From: Nannochloris sp. 'desiccata'
Taxonomy: Eukaryota > Chlorophyta > Trebouxiophyceae > Chlorellales > Chlorellaceae
Assembly: GCA_019044685.2 (NCBI GenBank)
Contig: JAGTXX020000008.1
Span: 489,630 to 553,629, forward strand
DNA: 64,000 bases
Direction: 5' to 3'
Positions within the stretch are counted from its first letter, which is position 1; the number at the start of each line of letters is the position of its first letter. Shown piece after piece: positions 44,021 to 56,026 of the stretch. A program made the position numbers and the translations under genes. The notes beneath the pieces are model-generated. The model did not search any database and was not told the DNA's origin. It was given only the letters and a program-made list of their open reading frames with translations.

Positions 44021-44552
44021 TTAGCAAGCAGTGCGCTTGGTGATAATTCTAATCCTCTGTCCTGCACCGCAATGTCCGGGCACCTGGCAGTAGACATACC
44101 GAGTACCAGGCTTGTTCATTACAACAGACTTATCACCACTGCCAGCAACAGGGATTAAATTTTTATATTTTTTCAAAGAGCAAGCATTCCAGTTAGCCTT
44201 TGTTGTCTGGGCTACGCCATGAAATCCTCCCCAGAAAAATCTGACAGAGTCACCTTTGCAGACGGTCAAGGTGTTTCCGGAGACTCTGCGGCCAGGGGCA
44301 GCAGTCATGGTGGGCTGCAACGTCCAGGAGACCTGGGACGTTGCCGGTGCTGCAAGATTGATGAATTGGTGAGAGAGAAAGTTGTAGTATGGTCAAGTTT
44401 CAGGTTGCAGAATTGTTCTTGTCAGAGAGAATATAAAGTATAATGCTTGATGTTAAAAACAGCAACTTACCAGCACTGACACCGAGGAGGAGAGACAACA
44501 TAAAGCACAAAGCGATCATGGCCTTCACTGTCTTAGAAGCAGTAGAGAACAT
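44021..44552 (-). CDS. Phytocyanin-like blue copper protein, secreted (136 aa)
   Basis: Exons 44552-44471 and 44349-44021 join in phase 1. Residues 1-27 (MIALCFMLSLLLGVSA within) are a signal peptide. The single cupredoxin domain has GDSVRFFWGGFHGVAQ with the first His ligand, NACS with the disulfide Cys, and YCQVPGHCGAGQRIRI with Cys, second His and a Gln where the fourth ligand sits. PGHC..GQ with Gln is stellacyanin-like; a Met is found in other phytocyanins. There is no GPI-type tail. The protein probably binds copper outside the cell or in the secretory pathway and shuttles single electrons. Phytocyanins are characteristic of the green lineage. Confidence 0.9.
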
Positions 44553-44772
44553 CTCGGGCAACGAGTGATTAGATTAATTCAGTTGATTTTGACAATGTAT
44601 TATAGAATGAGACAAATCAACTGATAAAGGAACGTTGTGTTTGTGTGGCGCTCACTTAGTGAGTCACTACGACAGTGCAGCTGCTCAAAATCAAGAAGTT
44701 GTGGTGGTTGTAAATCCTCAAGTCTCGCACGTTTTCTCATGATTCAAATCCCTCGCAAATACGCTGATCATC

Positions 44773-45936
44773 ATGACACCACCGTCGCCACTGGCATTTG
44801 CCTTTTGTGCACTCTTATTTATTGTTAGCTGCATCTCTAGTTCCACTGCTTTAAATCTATTCAAAAGCAGCTCTGTTGATTCCCTCGCTGCACAGGTAAG
44901 ATTTATCTGTGTCTTGGATTAGAGTGGATGCTAGGTGTTCGGGATGATGTCCTCAAACTCCAACAAGTTTTGGAGAACATTTAATCTCCCCGACTGTCCT
45001 CGGCCCTCAAGCTTTGCGTTGCTTTAAACTAACAATATCCTTTTCTCGATGCAGGATAATGAATTCACTGCTGGTCCTGACCCTACATCAAACGTCTTAC
45101 CCCAACGGCTTCGTGCTCTTCTTGACATTGATGACGATGTAGACCAACAAAGAAAAGCAAAAAAAAAATCACCACCACCACCTAAGAGGCGTCCACCCGG
45201 TGGCTCTCAGTCAAAAAAGCGCCCTCCACCTCGTGGGTCTTCATCAAAAAAACGCCCTCCACCACGCCGCTCCCCTCCAAAAAGAAGCCCTCCACCACGC
45301 CGCTCCCCTCCAAAAAGAAGCCCTCCACCACCCAGAAAATCTACCCGCCCACCACCTCGTTCACCAAAACCTATTCCTTCTCCCTTTCCCTCCCCTATTC
45401 CCACTCCTATCTCTACACCTGATCCCTCACCTAACAACTTTGCATGCTCAATTACAATTGACTCGGTCACTACAAATTTCAAAACTTGTATTGAAATGAA
45501 AGATACAAGCAACAGACCAATTGGAACAGCTGGATTCTCCTTTTCTTCCACGTCACAAAATGAGCTTGTCATCGGGTTTAAAGCAGTATCAACTACTCCA
45601 GGATGGGTTGCTTTGGGATATACCCCAAATGGCAGGATGATTGGTACTGATGCTGTATTTGCTCAAAGCTGTGGGGGTACCTGCGTAGAAGGGTATAGCA
45701 AGACATTAAATGGGTATGTATTCCAGGCATTTGGGCCATCAAAGGTGAATTTCAGTGGAATTAAAGCAGGGAAAGATGAAAATGGTTTCCTTATTGGGAC
45801 GTCAAAAATGGATTGGCCTGGAAGTAAGGATAGTATTGCTATAACGATGGCATCAGGGCCTCTTGGTGGGGGTATTCCCCAGATACATTTTGGAGTGCCA
45901 CAGGCAGTGACCTTGAAGAAATCTGACTTGAAATAA
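44773..45936 (+). CDS. Secreted hydroxyproline-rich-type DOMON domain protein (334 aa)
   Basis: Exons 44773-44895 and 45055-45936 join in phase 0 around a 159-base intron. Residues 1-26 form a signal peptide. A Lys/Arg/Pro linker of about 100 residues follows with KRPPP, RRSPPKRSPPP and SPFPSPIPTP repeats, the type hydroxylated and glycosylated in algal wall proteins. The C-terminal 160 residues are a DOMON domain: LVIGFKAVSTTPGWVALGYT, then GRMIGTDAVFAQS and WPGSKDSIAIT. DOMON domains bind haem or sugars at the cell surface. No cytochrome b561 segment follows, so it is a stand-alone wall or surface protein. Confidence 0.88.
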
Positions 45937-46118
45937 AGAATTAGTTTTTACCCCAGACTTGCATGACGTGGCATGTGATTCTTTGTTGATATTTAGTGAT
46001 TGTTTGTTGATAAATTGTTATTATTTTCTTTCGGAATTTTGTTATCTTCTATCTAAAATATTCTTTTGTAACTAATTTGCCTGTTTGAAAGTGTAATTAC
46101 AGCTTTATCTTGTCAGTT

Positions 46119-47167
46119 ATGAGTTCGATCACTTGCTCTCAATTGCCGAAATTAACCAAGATTACCTGTCTTGGTGCTCGACAATGTCTACCACCACATT
46201 TTCAATTTAGCAATGGATGTTTGCACCTCCAAACGAGGCGCTTCAGACCTAAACAGCAGCACCTCAGAGAAACTTCTCACAATACCACCACCACCGCCGC
46301 TCTCCCAGAGGCTGCTGAGGTAATACAGATTTTCCCTACTGGTTCACAGGCTATAGTAGATAAATTTACTCTATTTAATCATACCCATTCTATTTATTTT
46401 CTTCCCTGTAGGCGTTCCTCTCTGCTGCATCGACCTCGTCCCCTGGCCTCTCCATCGGCGTCGCTGTCAACTCCCTAGTGTACCTTTTTGGCATCAAAGT
46501 CCTCCTTAAAGGACTTACCTGGCAAGGTGTTCTTAGCTCATGGTTTCTAGGTACCCTTAGCTACGCTGCATTTGGACCTGGCTCCTATGCAATCGTCTGT
46601 CTTTATTTCATCGTTGGCTCATTAGTTACCAAATTAAAATTAAAACAGAAGCAACAAGAAGGGATCGCAGAAGCTCGTTCTGGCCGTCGTTCAATAGGAA
46701 GTGTCCTAGGATCCGGTTTTGCGGGCATTCTGTGCGCTGCGCTCGCTCTTTATACAGGAAATATTGAGCTTTTCAGACTAGGTTTTATTGCTAGTTTCGC
46801 AAGTAAGCTTGCAGACACTACGTCCAGTGAAGTAGGCAAAGCATACGGTAAAACAACCTACCTAATAACAAGTTTAAAACTGGTTCCAAGGGGAACGGAG
46901 GGCGCAGTCAGTTTAGAAGGCACGGTTGCAGGTATTCTTGCAGCTGCCGGTGTGGCGGCCGCGGCAGTGGCACTGGGCCAAATTGAAAATTTGAACTGTG
47001 TTGGTGCTCTAGTAGCAGCTTCTTTAATTGCTAATTTGTTGGAGAGTGTATTAGGTGCGAGTGTACAGGGCAAAGTAGATTGGCTGACGAATGACGTAGT
47101 GAATGGGCTTCAAATCAGTTTTGCTGCTATAATGGCAATAGCGTTGAAACTGTATTTTGAATTTTAG
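46119..47167 (+). CDS. VTE6: Phytyl-phosphate kinase VTE6-like, DUF92/TMEM19 family (318 aa)
   Basis: Exons 46119-46319 and 46412-47167 join in phase 0 around a 92-base intron. Residues 1-60 are basic and Ser/Thr-rich, a plastid transit peptide. The membrane part has LLKGLTWQGVLSSW, GPGSYAIVCLYFIVGSLVTK, then the family signature DTTSSEVGKAYGK and LVPRGTEGAVSLEGTVAG, and further hydrophobic helices. In plants VTE6 phosphorylates phytyl phosphate to phytyl diphosphate, recycling phytol from chlorophyll for tocopherol and phylloquinone. Animal TMEM19 shares the fold but lacks a transit peptide, so VTE6 fits better here. Confidence 0.88.
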
Positions 47168-47419
47168 AATCTATCTATATAATAAAATAAATTTCCTTTA
47201 TATTGGGCTGCGTTACTTTGTTTTAGTAATCGTACTTTGTTTGATAAGTTCTCTTCTCATAGGAAAATGTAATGATAGGTAATCTCCATACAAATAAAAT
47301 CAGAACCAAAGATATTAAATTTTATGTAGTGTTCGTACAGGTCCATCACCAAATCATCTCTCCGTCCCCTCGTACTACAAAATCATTCATTCATTCTCTT
47401 CTCTTCACTTTTCAACTCC
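47168..47419. other. Short spacer between convergent genes
   Basis: About 250 AT-rich bases holding the 3' ends of the VTE6-like gene and of the polyferredoxin fusion gene. Nothing else seen. Confidence 0.4.
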
Positions 47420-50272
47420 CTAAGGCAAAATCAGATGCCACAGACCAGCTGTAAACCCTACTATCAACCCACATTGCGGAATCACAGTCTTCCATGGCTG
47501 TCCAGCAATTCTTCTTGTCATGCCTAACGCAGCTACAGCGCCAAACAACAAGGTAGAGCCCTGCAAAAATCCAACAACCTCTTGTGGCGCTTCAATAACA
47601 GGCAACCATTTTGGTGGGTGTTCTACACCAAAAGTAGCTGCAGCGACAGGTAAGATCCTTCCTGCTTCAGTTAGACCGTACCGTAAATAATATGCCAAAG
47701 TACCAGCCCAGACCATGGGTAGATAGCCATAAGCTAAATCAACAAATGGTTTGATCGGTGCTTGGATGGGCGCGTTGACTTGCTGAGCTGTATAAGACCC
47801 AGCGGCAGATTGAAGTAAAGAAATAGCCCTTGCACTGGCTGGATCCATATTAGAGTTAGTACTCGAAGCAGTAATAGGAGCAAGCTGTGGCATAGAGTTC
47901 GTAGTATTTAAATTTTTATCAAGGCTCGCGGTAGTTTGAGCTAAGGCAAAAGCAGCAAGGGAGCGCCACCCTGCATCCACGCCCCAGGCAACCACCCCAG
48001 GGATCGCCATAACGACAATCGACACAAGAATATGTACTAATTGATTAGAAAAGATGGTATACGAATCGATATCTAGATCAATTAACAACAGAGGCAGGTC
48101 GTGTAAATACACCGCCCCAAGTAACATGAACATCAAACACACTTCAGCGCCTATCACAGTATGCGTTCCATCCCATAAATCAGCAGCAGGTACACGAAAC
48201 CTAAATTCAATTGATCTATGCGGGCATGCTTTTAAACACTCCATACAAAGCACACAGTTTCTATTATCTGTTAATTGCGCGGGGTGAGAATACACCGGGC
48301 ATCCAACAGATTCTTGGCCTTCGGGGGCTACTGCAGGACCACCTTTATAGCATGTATACGTAGAACACTCTGCAGAGCATACCCCCTGTCTGGCACGTAG
48401 TTCAGTCATCGACAACTTTGCAAAAAGCCCATTCATCCCACCGATAGGACATAAATACCGGCACCAGATTCTTCTTTCAAAAAAGAATGAACCCACCATA
48501 GCCCCAAAGGTAATTAATAATAACAACCAACTAGATAAAGCAGCTTCATGAGGTAAATCCCATACCTCTTCCCAGACTAATATCACAGCGAATAATCCAA
48601 ATAAAAACCATGCTCCGTACGTGTCCATCGTCTCTTTTGGCCATTTGAGTAACTTTGCGCCAAACGCTTTTCTAATCGACTGTACTATTTCGCCATAAAT
48701 CATAAATGGACAAATAGAACACCATACCCTACCTAGAAATGGAAACGCAATGAATGATAATGGCCACCAATAGCACCAAAAGGCATTTAATCCAAAATTA
48801 TGATCTCGATCTTGGGGGCCAACGAAGAGCAATAAGACCAAAGCAGCAAATCCATACACCGTAAATTTGAAATTTATCTTATCAGGCCAAATATCTGAAC
48901 GTAGAAACTTACGTAAATTGGGAAGAGAACGAAGTAAATCCAACCTAAGACGATCTTTGCCTTGACTCGTGAACCAAAATACCTCTTCACCAATGATCAA
49001 TTCTTTCCCGCTTGATGCTGCCCCGGAGTTTGAACTTGTTTTCAGACTTTGTGCCACCGCTCGTTCAACTTGAGCTTGCAATTCAGCGACATTATTTGAA
49101 AAACTGCCCGCTTCAAGCTGTCGTAACGCTTCAGGAGTAAGTCTTAAGGGACCTAAACCACGTTGTCTAGATAACGTCTTTAAGAAGTAAAAGGCAAGAT
49201 CGTCGATATCTTCAGGCCGGACTCTTAAAGGAGGCACCTTGATCACTGTAGCTAATTCCTCTAGCTTGGGTACACGTTGCTCTCCCGTCATTATGATGCG
49301 TGGGAACCGGCAACGTGGTAATTTACGTCTAGCTAATGTCCCTGCAGCTGTCAATACATCAACCACCACCTCATCTGAACCATCCTCGCCATCCTCGTCA
49401 TATCCATTCAGCAAATCGAATCCTTCTAAACGGGACATATCCATACTAGCAGCCACGCTTGCAGTACCGACTTCACGTTGTAAGATCGGTAACACTGAAG
49501 GAGGGGCTTTATGAACGTTATTTAAGATTATAGTGCCTTCGTTCGGCACCCAATATAATAAACCTTTCTTTGCACCACGACCAATGAGCTCAGAGGCATC
49601 ATCATCGAGTCGATCACAGTCTATTTGAACCAAAGGAGCGTTGTTAAATGGAGATCCAAAATGAATGAGTGCGGCGATGTTGTTCTTTTGGAGGCCAGGT
49701 TCACCGAAAATCACGACGGGGGTGCGGCGTCGGTCACGGGAAGCAGCGACAATTTGTTTTCTAAGGGCGTTGGCGTATCGACTGTTACCGATAATGCCTC
49801 GACGGGGTCCTGAGACGCGATAGGGAGCCAAGGCACGCTGACGCTCTTCGGAGAACTGATGTTTGGAGAGAACAAGAAGGGGGGAAATGAAGTTTTAGTT
49901 ATAGGTAATATAGTACGTTGGCAGCATTTGTAGTTTTGCGTGTGGGAGTCTTTTATTTTATGTTCTTACCTGGAGAGCTCTTTGAGCCTCAATGAGCCTT
50001 TCTTGCAGTTCTTTCATCCTTTCAGCTATATCTAGGTCCGCGATGCTGTTCTTCAAGATGCTGTTGGAGGGTCCTTCCAAGGGGGAAGCAGTCTGAGCAA
50101 GGGTGTCAGCGTCAGCGGGAACAGGATCAGGAACAGCATCAGAGCTGGAGGCGTAGATAAGGTGTCGTAAGCGTTGACTATATCCTATATTGGGATGTAA
50201 ATTTCTATGGATAGTAGTCAGACGTGTAGTAGGTCTCGTCAGACCACATCCGTTTGCCTTCGTTGTGATCAT
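47420..50272 (-). CDS. Degenerate sigma54-type AAA domain fused to a NapH/NosR-like polyferredoxin membrane protein (912 aa)
   Basis: Exons 50272-49970 and 49855-47420 join in phase 0. A plastid-like presequence and a short coiled coil lead into a sigma54-interaction AAA domain. Its Walker A reads GEPGLQKNNIA (usual GE.GTGKE) and its Walker B reads GTIILNNVHK (usual GTLFLDE), so both catalytic acids are lost. A short AAA lid and a linker follow. Then come membrane helices with WCSICPF and WCRYLCPIGG, a Cys-rich loop (CSAECSTYTC...GCPVY), a 4Fe-4S motif CVLCMECLKACPHRSI, and four or more further helices. NapH/NosR proteins pass electrons across membranes. I recall similar fusions in cyanobacteria, suggesting plastid ancestry. 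The likely place is the thylakoid or envelope, but the redox partner is unknown. Confidence 0.8.
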
Positions 50273-51131
50273 TTGGAAGGGAATTTAAGCAAGCATGCGA
50301 GATAAAAAGCGCTACTTTGTTGTTTAGAGGGCTGCTTGTAATTCTGCAAATATCGATCCTATTATTTAAAGGGTATACATTGCCTGAACCCTACCACCCC
50401 TTGAAAAGCCATGTGCCCGTTGTCTTTGGCTTCAATTCAAGTATTCACATCTGGGTTTAGAAACTGCGCAAGTTTGTATCACTGCCAAAGATTACAAGAA
50501 AGTGGCAATGCACCCTCGGTGCTTGTATAATTTTGTTCAGCTACAAGTTGGTGCAACTGCAAGTTGCGCAAAAAAAAAATCTAAAAACTTTTTCATTTTA
50601 GGCTACCATCAATTGATTTTTCAGGTGCTGCATCAAGCCTCCCAGAGTTTAGCCGGCACTCACTGGCGGCAGCTAGGCCCCCGTCGGCCTTTTTAATTTA
50701 AAGAAAACGGCAAGGGAAACTGAAGTAATGCCCTTGCTCTTATTAAGATGGCATTTCTTTATATGCCTTTGCTGAGCTTCCCCGCCTGGGCTGCCAAGGT
50801 AGCCAAACTGGGTGCAGAAGCTGATTCAAATATGAAAAATCTGATTGTAATTTTACAAGTGTGCTGCAGAAAGACAGAAGCAGAAAGAACATTAAAACAG
50901 AAAAGACATCTCGACCGTTGAACAAAAATGAAAGGAATCAATTTTTTATTAGAAAGTAGTACTACTGAATGAAGAATAAGTAAAACTGGAAAAAAACAGG
51001 TGTAGATAGTATTTCAGATAAAGAAAATGTAAGATATCTAATACTAGAATAAAAAAACTGCTACGCAAACATGATAATTTAATTATTTGAACAGAATAAT
51101 TAATAAAGAAAACCCCTGTACTACCTGGGTT
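50273..51131. other. Intergenic stretch holding a SINE-like repeat and a TATA-like module
   Basis: No gene. Includes the repeat at 50447-50571 and a minus-strand AAAGGCATATAAAGAAATGC at about 50750-50771, next to a GCGGGGAAGCTCAGC block that matches 37.1 kb. Confidence 0.45.
50447..50571 (+). repeat. Dispersed ~125-base SINE-like repeat, copy 1
   Basis: Differs from 57745-57869 by only a few bases. Shared blocks: ACTGCGCAAGTTTGTATCAC, AATGCACCCTCGGTGCTTGT and CAACTGCAAGTTGCGC. This copy ends in a run of A, as a retroposed sequence would. Confidence 0.75.
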
Positions 51132-52306
51132 TTAGAAAGAGGTCCTGCAGCTAGAGACCCTGTTGGCCAGGCGAGGGCGGACCAGCATGGCTGATCCTCG
51201 CATTGGGGCCAGGAGACGCCCAACTCTACGAGGCACGGCAGCCGGAGCGGTGGGGCCATTGCCCTGGCTATTGGTGGGAGCAGGAGCATTGCAAGAAAGC
51301 CCAGAAGCCTGGAAGGCGCTGCAAGGGTCGTTGCCGTACTGCGCCTGCTCAAACCATTTCAAATAATCCCCCCCCGTCAAGATCGAGTCCATGTCTCTTT
51401 TATTACTTGCGTTGTTTGTCTCACATGGGCCCGCCAAGACACCGATGATGCGCTTCCCACTAAATTCGGACACGGACCCCGTGCCCTTGTCTTTCCAAGA
51501 ACTACAGGGAAAGGAAAAATGAGCATAAGATAAAACAAAGAAAATCGCAAATAAAAAGTTTGATGATAAGAACCAACAGAAGGAATGGAGGATTTTTTTT
51601 TTTCAGAGACGGCAACTTACTCGATGAAAGCAACCAAGTCCGCAAGTTGAGCAGCGCCATCTTCATCCATCACATTTTTGTGCTCTATTACCACAGCACA
51701 ATTATCCGCGATGGCTGCTGCGTCAATTTCCTTCTTTAGGCTGCCAGGGCCAGTCACCTTTTTCAGGCAGAAGGCTCGAACGTTGGCATGTCCACTATCC
51801 TCCAGAAATTTCACGGCTTGTTCCACCAGCTTCCGTTCAGAGCCGTTCGTCTGATTCTTCTGCCAAACCTCGAAGCTTTCGAACTGCAAAATCAAAAGAA
51901 ACAAATCAACGCAGAGGTGAAATTTTATTTTGCTGCCAAGATCAGCGATGATATAGCAATCCACCACAGATAACAAAATGCAGCAAAAGGATCTTACCCT
52001 CTTTGCCGCAGTGTTGTCTTCACGAGGAACGACAATGTAAGTGGCCCTATCGTGAAGGTCGATATACTCTGGTGGTTCATCCTCAAGCCCTGTAGGATCG
52101 AAATCTTCAAGAGCCACCACTGCTACGCCATTTTCATTGGCCACCCTTGTACAGAATGTTTCACGTGATGTTCTTTTTAAGTTCTTTGTCTTGAAAGGCT
52201 TCTTAGGATCGAACTCCTCGGGGAATTGCTTCTCTGGATCGGCCAGAAGCAAAGTAATGCCCTCGTAGAGCCGCGGCGTGGAATCACTGGAAAGAAAATC
52301 CCCCAT
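51132..52306 (-). CDS. Crinkler-like effector-type protein with PD-(D/E)XK nuclease core (313 aa)
   Basis: Exons 52306-51998, 51883-51621 and 51501-51132 join in frame (phases 0 and 2). An acceptor-like TTTCTTTCCAG at 52287-52297 leaves open a longer upstream form. Residues 1-100 end in IDLHDRATYIVVPRED, similar to the close of Crinkler header domains (IHV.V.PP). The second exon has GSLKKEIDAAAIADNCAVVIEHK: Asp157, Glu170 and Lys172 make a D...ExK nuclease site. The C-terminal 100 residues are low-complexity and Arg-rich. In the Crinkler/RHS-like class such nucleases are delivered to nuclei or act in conflict between selfish DNA and host. In a free-living alga the role is unknown. No signal peptide seen. 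Confidence 0.55.
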
Positions 52307-52422
52307 AGATGCACATAATTAATAATATTGACCAAGGAGAATAGCAGCAGGGTTGCATTTAAGGATTTGGCCATATATTTTTGGCGCAAAAAATTCGGCG
52401 ATTTTCGGGCTCTGGCCCAGTG

Positions 52423-52458
52423 GTAGAGGGGAAAATACACAAGTGCAAGTAAAAAGGG
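52423..52458 (+). repeat. Dispersed ~40-base motif, copy 2 of 3
   Basis: AGAGGGGAAAATACACAAG then TGCAAGTAAAAA, without the ACTGAGAGC end found in the other two copies. Confidence 0.7.
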
Positions 52459-52870
52459 GATTTTCTGCACTCAGTGACTTTTTCGGTAGAAGCCCGCCTT
52501 CCGAATGCAAGCCAAAAGAAAGGTCTGAGGCCTCTGGTCCTCTGTGGTCCTCCGCCAAAAATCTGCGAGAGCTCTGCCCTCAAGTCACCTCTCCTGGTGT
52601 CCTTTAATTTAATCTTTTTACAGTAAAACAGTAGTTTAGAATATATTAGAACTGCGAAAAATCTTGGCGAAGTTTTATCGCCTCCAAAGAGATCGATTCT
52701 AGAATTAAACAATTAATTAGCTTTAGACTTTGAGGCAAACGCTTAGCTCTGACTCTTGGTGCAAAAGCATGTTTTTTATTATGTTCTCTGAGCCGCTGTA
52801 ACTCCCGAGGGGAGTTGCTGCCCTATTTAGCTCAGAGTTTTTTAAGAAGCTTCTCAATCCTGATAATTTG

Positions 52871-55853
52871 ATGGACATTAAAAGACTGGATTACCTGTCT
52901 CCGTTTAAAAAGAGACGGGTGCCCAGGTCTTTGGCTGGCCAGCTGCGGCAACCTAGATCATTTACCCGCCTTGACTTTTCTAGTGAACAGCGAGCTGAAG
53001 ATGCTGGTAGCTGGCTTGACGATCATCTTCCTTACTATGTGGAGGCATTGCCTCAGGCATCAGGTGAATTGGATTGGGTGAGGCAGCTGCTACTTGAAAT
53101 GAGGATGAAAATACAGTTCATTGAGCCTACTGTGATTGCTAATTCAGAGGACACGCTGCAAGTAGTAATGCACGACGCGCGTAAAGATGCGCAAGGACAA
53201 CATTAGGTGTCGAACAATCTCGTATTGGTGAGTCTTATGCGCCTAATTAGAGCAGAGATCAGTCAAATTGGCTGGCTTCTGAGATCACTTTTAAGTTGCT
53301 ACTTATTTCCCTGCGTTAATACCATATGGCACTAACATTTCAATACTACACTCTTTGCAGGTGACTATGTCTGGACTTGACAATCCTACGTTGGAATGCA
53401 CGTGCCAGACTTTCCATGCCTACACCAATGAAGATGGGGAGCACGACTGTGCACACTGCATATTGCTAGAGCACGAGGAGGCTTACTTTAGAGGTAAACA
53501 ACTTCTTCAATCCCCTGATGAACAAGGTGACATCTTTCCAATTTCAAATAAGAGTGGTGTTGTGGTGGCCTACATCAACGATGCCGAGGTGATCTCAGTT
53601 GCTGGTTGTGGCAACAACAGAACCTTGTGCTGTGGTCATGAAGGTGACGGAAAGAAATGCAGACATGTCTCTAGAGTGAAGGAATATGAAGAGAAGTACA
53701 GAGTACACCTTTGGTCTGCTGCAGAACTAGCCTTTGAAGACAGCACTGGTGACGGTTCTGATCTTGCTGCATTCATTGACAACCACCCCTGCCTCCCCAC
53801 TCACCTAGAACGTGGGCCCACTGATCGCATTCGAAAAGCTATGCTAAAGCTACACGACGAGGGGCGCGAGTGCTTTCCTGCTCCACCCAACTCCATGCAT
53901 CTTGGAGAGCCAGTTTCTAACGGGACGGTTGACACCAGAGCTATGTTCCCTCCTCTCCCTCCACCCTCCCATCTATGCAAATGCGAGCACCATTATCAGC
54001 ATTCTGGATACACTTTGGTAAACGAGAAGTGCTCAATGTACTGGAATGGCCAAAATGCTACCAAACCATGGCTTTATATTGCCTAGACTGCCCTTGTCGA
54101 AACGCTCAATGCCGAGTGCATTATGATGGTACTAGTGATGGCTTGTTCCTCCTCAGCAATCAAAGTGCAGTATCTCTTAAACTTTTATATGATTCGGTGG
54201 CGGCGTTCAAAGGCTCCGGGCTCAGCCCCCATGCGTTTTGTATCATCACAGCTGAAGAGTACGACGGCGCCTATAGAGCTTCTGACTCGCCACAACCATT
54301 CATGGCTGAAAACACTTGGCGCAGAGCTTTCTACCTGTTTCTTGCTTCCATTCACACAAACAATGCGATGTTCAAATGCCCCTGCTGTGAAGATAATCCA
54401 AAAATATTGATTGCTGACGGCATTCGGCTATTAATTAATGCAAGTCAGTATAAGGGGCAAGATATCACTAAACCAGGCATAGATCTCTGTGTAGAGCCTC
54501 CAGATCACAAACGACATGATCGTTCTTTTATTGATCAGCGAGCTGGACTTACTAGAAGTCAGTCTATGCAAGGCTTCTTGGTTAAATTTGCTAAATTTAT
54601 TAGAGTTGCTGCAATGCCCGCAGCTGATGAAGGTGAAGGTGGTGCTGCTGTAGCTAATGATAGTAGTATGAGTGAACAGGAGATAGATACGCTTATTGAA
54701 CAAGCTGCCATCTACCAGCTTGATGATTTTCTGTCTTAGGTACGGGTGAAATTGTGTGCTGGAACCCTCCTTAAGACCGAAAAAACGCAGTTGGCAGAAT
54801 TTATCAAAAAATGCCTTGCGACTGAATCATGTGTGCTTTCGTATTTTCCGTATGAAATAATGCAATCAATGATGGCTGCGCTTGAATCAGGCGTGTTGGG
54901 GGTTTCTCTGCTATCTGCAATCGACAATGATGCTCCTTCACTACGTCATGTCCTCAGGATTGGCGGGGCAGCAGCAGGAGCTGCATTTGCTGTGCCTCGG
55001 CCAGATTTAGAGCACAATAATGCTTCTCCATTCTACAGCCTGCTATTTGAGATGTATTTGAGAACTGCTGAGTGCGCTAAGGGGGCTGGTGCGGAAGTTT
55101 TAGCTCTTTGTGAGCTGCCAGAGACCGAAGACGAGCCGCCATTGCCCTCGGCGGGGACCCACGAGTGTCTTCGCACTGGTATTTGCAGTGGTTTACGGCA
55201 GATTAGACATCGCCCTCGTTTTGCAGCTGATAATAACAATCAAAGTGGCAATGAAACTGGGTGCCGCCATGAGTTTTTAGGAGGTGCCGAGAAAACTGGC
55301 AGAGTGATGACGTGTGTTTTGTGAGCATGGGGTATGCTACGCACCCTTCATCATCCCCAAAGCCGAAGGAAGAGATGAACTATTTAGCTTTATTATAGAG
55401 TTTCTGAGAAAAGCACCGGAGATAGTGGTGTACGATTTCTGTTGTGCCTTCCAAGAGTATTGCTTGAACCGTTTGCCGGGGTGGTTCGAGAACACTTTTG
55501 TCTTTATAGATCGCACACATTGGCCTGGCCATAACAAGTGCGCATTAGGGTACTGTTTATCGCGTATCAGAAAACTAAGTCATCTTAATAGCCAAACTGC
55601 TGAGCAGTGCAATTCTGTGTTGCGTGTCTACGAGCGCTCCTTGAGTCGGATGGCTCAAGTGCCGTTTATGTTGGCCTTGAGGCTTGTTTTGGACAATTGG
55701 AATAAGAATAAGGAGAAAGACTTGATCTCAACAGGAAATATGCTTCGGGTTGCGCGTTTAAGGTCAAAGAGGAGGCTGCAGCAGCAACAGCAAGAACAAG
55801 GGGCAGCGGGGACAATTGTTGCAACGGGGGCAGGAGATCAATTAGCGTGTTGA
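52871..55853 (+). pseudogene. KDZ-superfamily transposase (Kyakuja/Dileera/Zisupton), broken
   Basis: Successive frames together give one KDZ-type transposase: an N-terminal part from ATG 52871, a Cys/His-rich SWIM-like part (CTCQTFHAYTN...CAHC, CCGHEGDGKKCRHV) from 53361, then CPCCEDNPKILIADGIRLL, EHGVCYAPFIIPKAEGR, VYDFCCAFQEYCLNRLPGWF, RTHWPGHNKCALGYCLS and LNSQTAEQCNSVLRV. The intron at about 53226-53360 (GTGAGT...TTTGCAG) looks genuine. Breaks: a TAG before that intron at 53206, a frame change near 54080, an in-frame TAG at 54737 and a frame change near 55315. Catalytic-region blocks are well kept, so inactivation is recent or the breaks are sequencing errors. Confidence 0.8.
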
Positions 55854-56026
55854 GCAAATTTTAACACAAATTTTAGAAAATTTGGGTAATTATTTTCTAT
55901 GCTTATGGCTTGATTTATAGAAAATTTCTGTGTGTAATTCACTACTTATAACGTGTATTACAATTAAAATGCAGCTGAAGCTGAGAACTAAAGAGAAAAA
56001 AAAGAAGTGGGGCCTGAAAATTTCTG

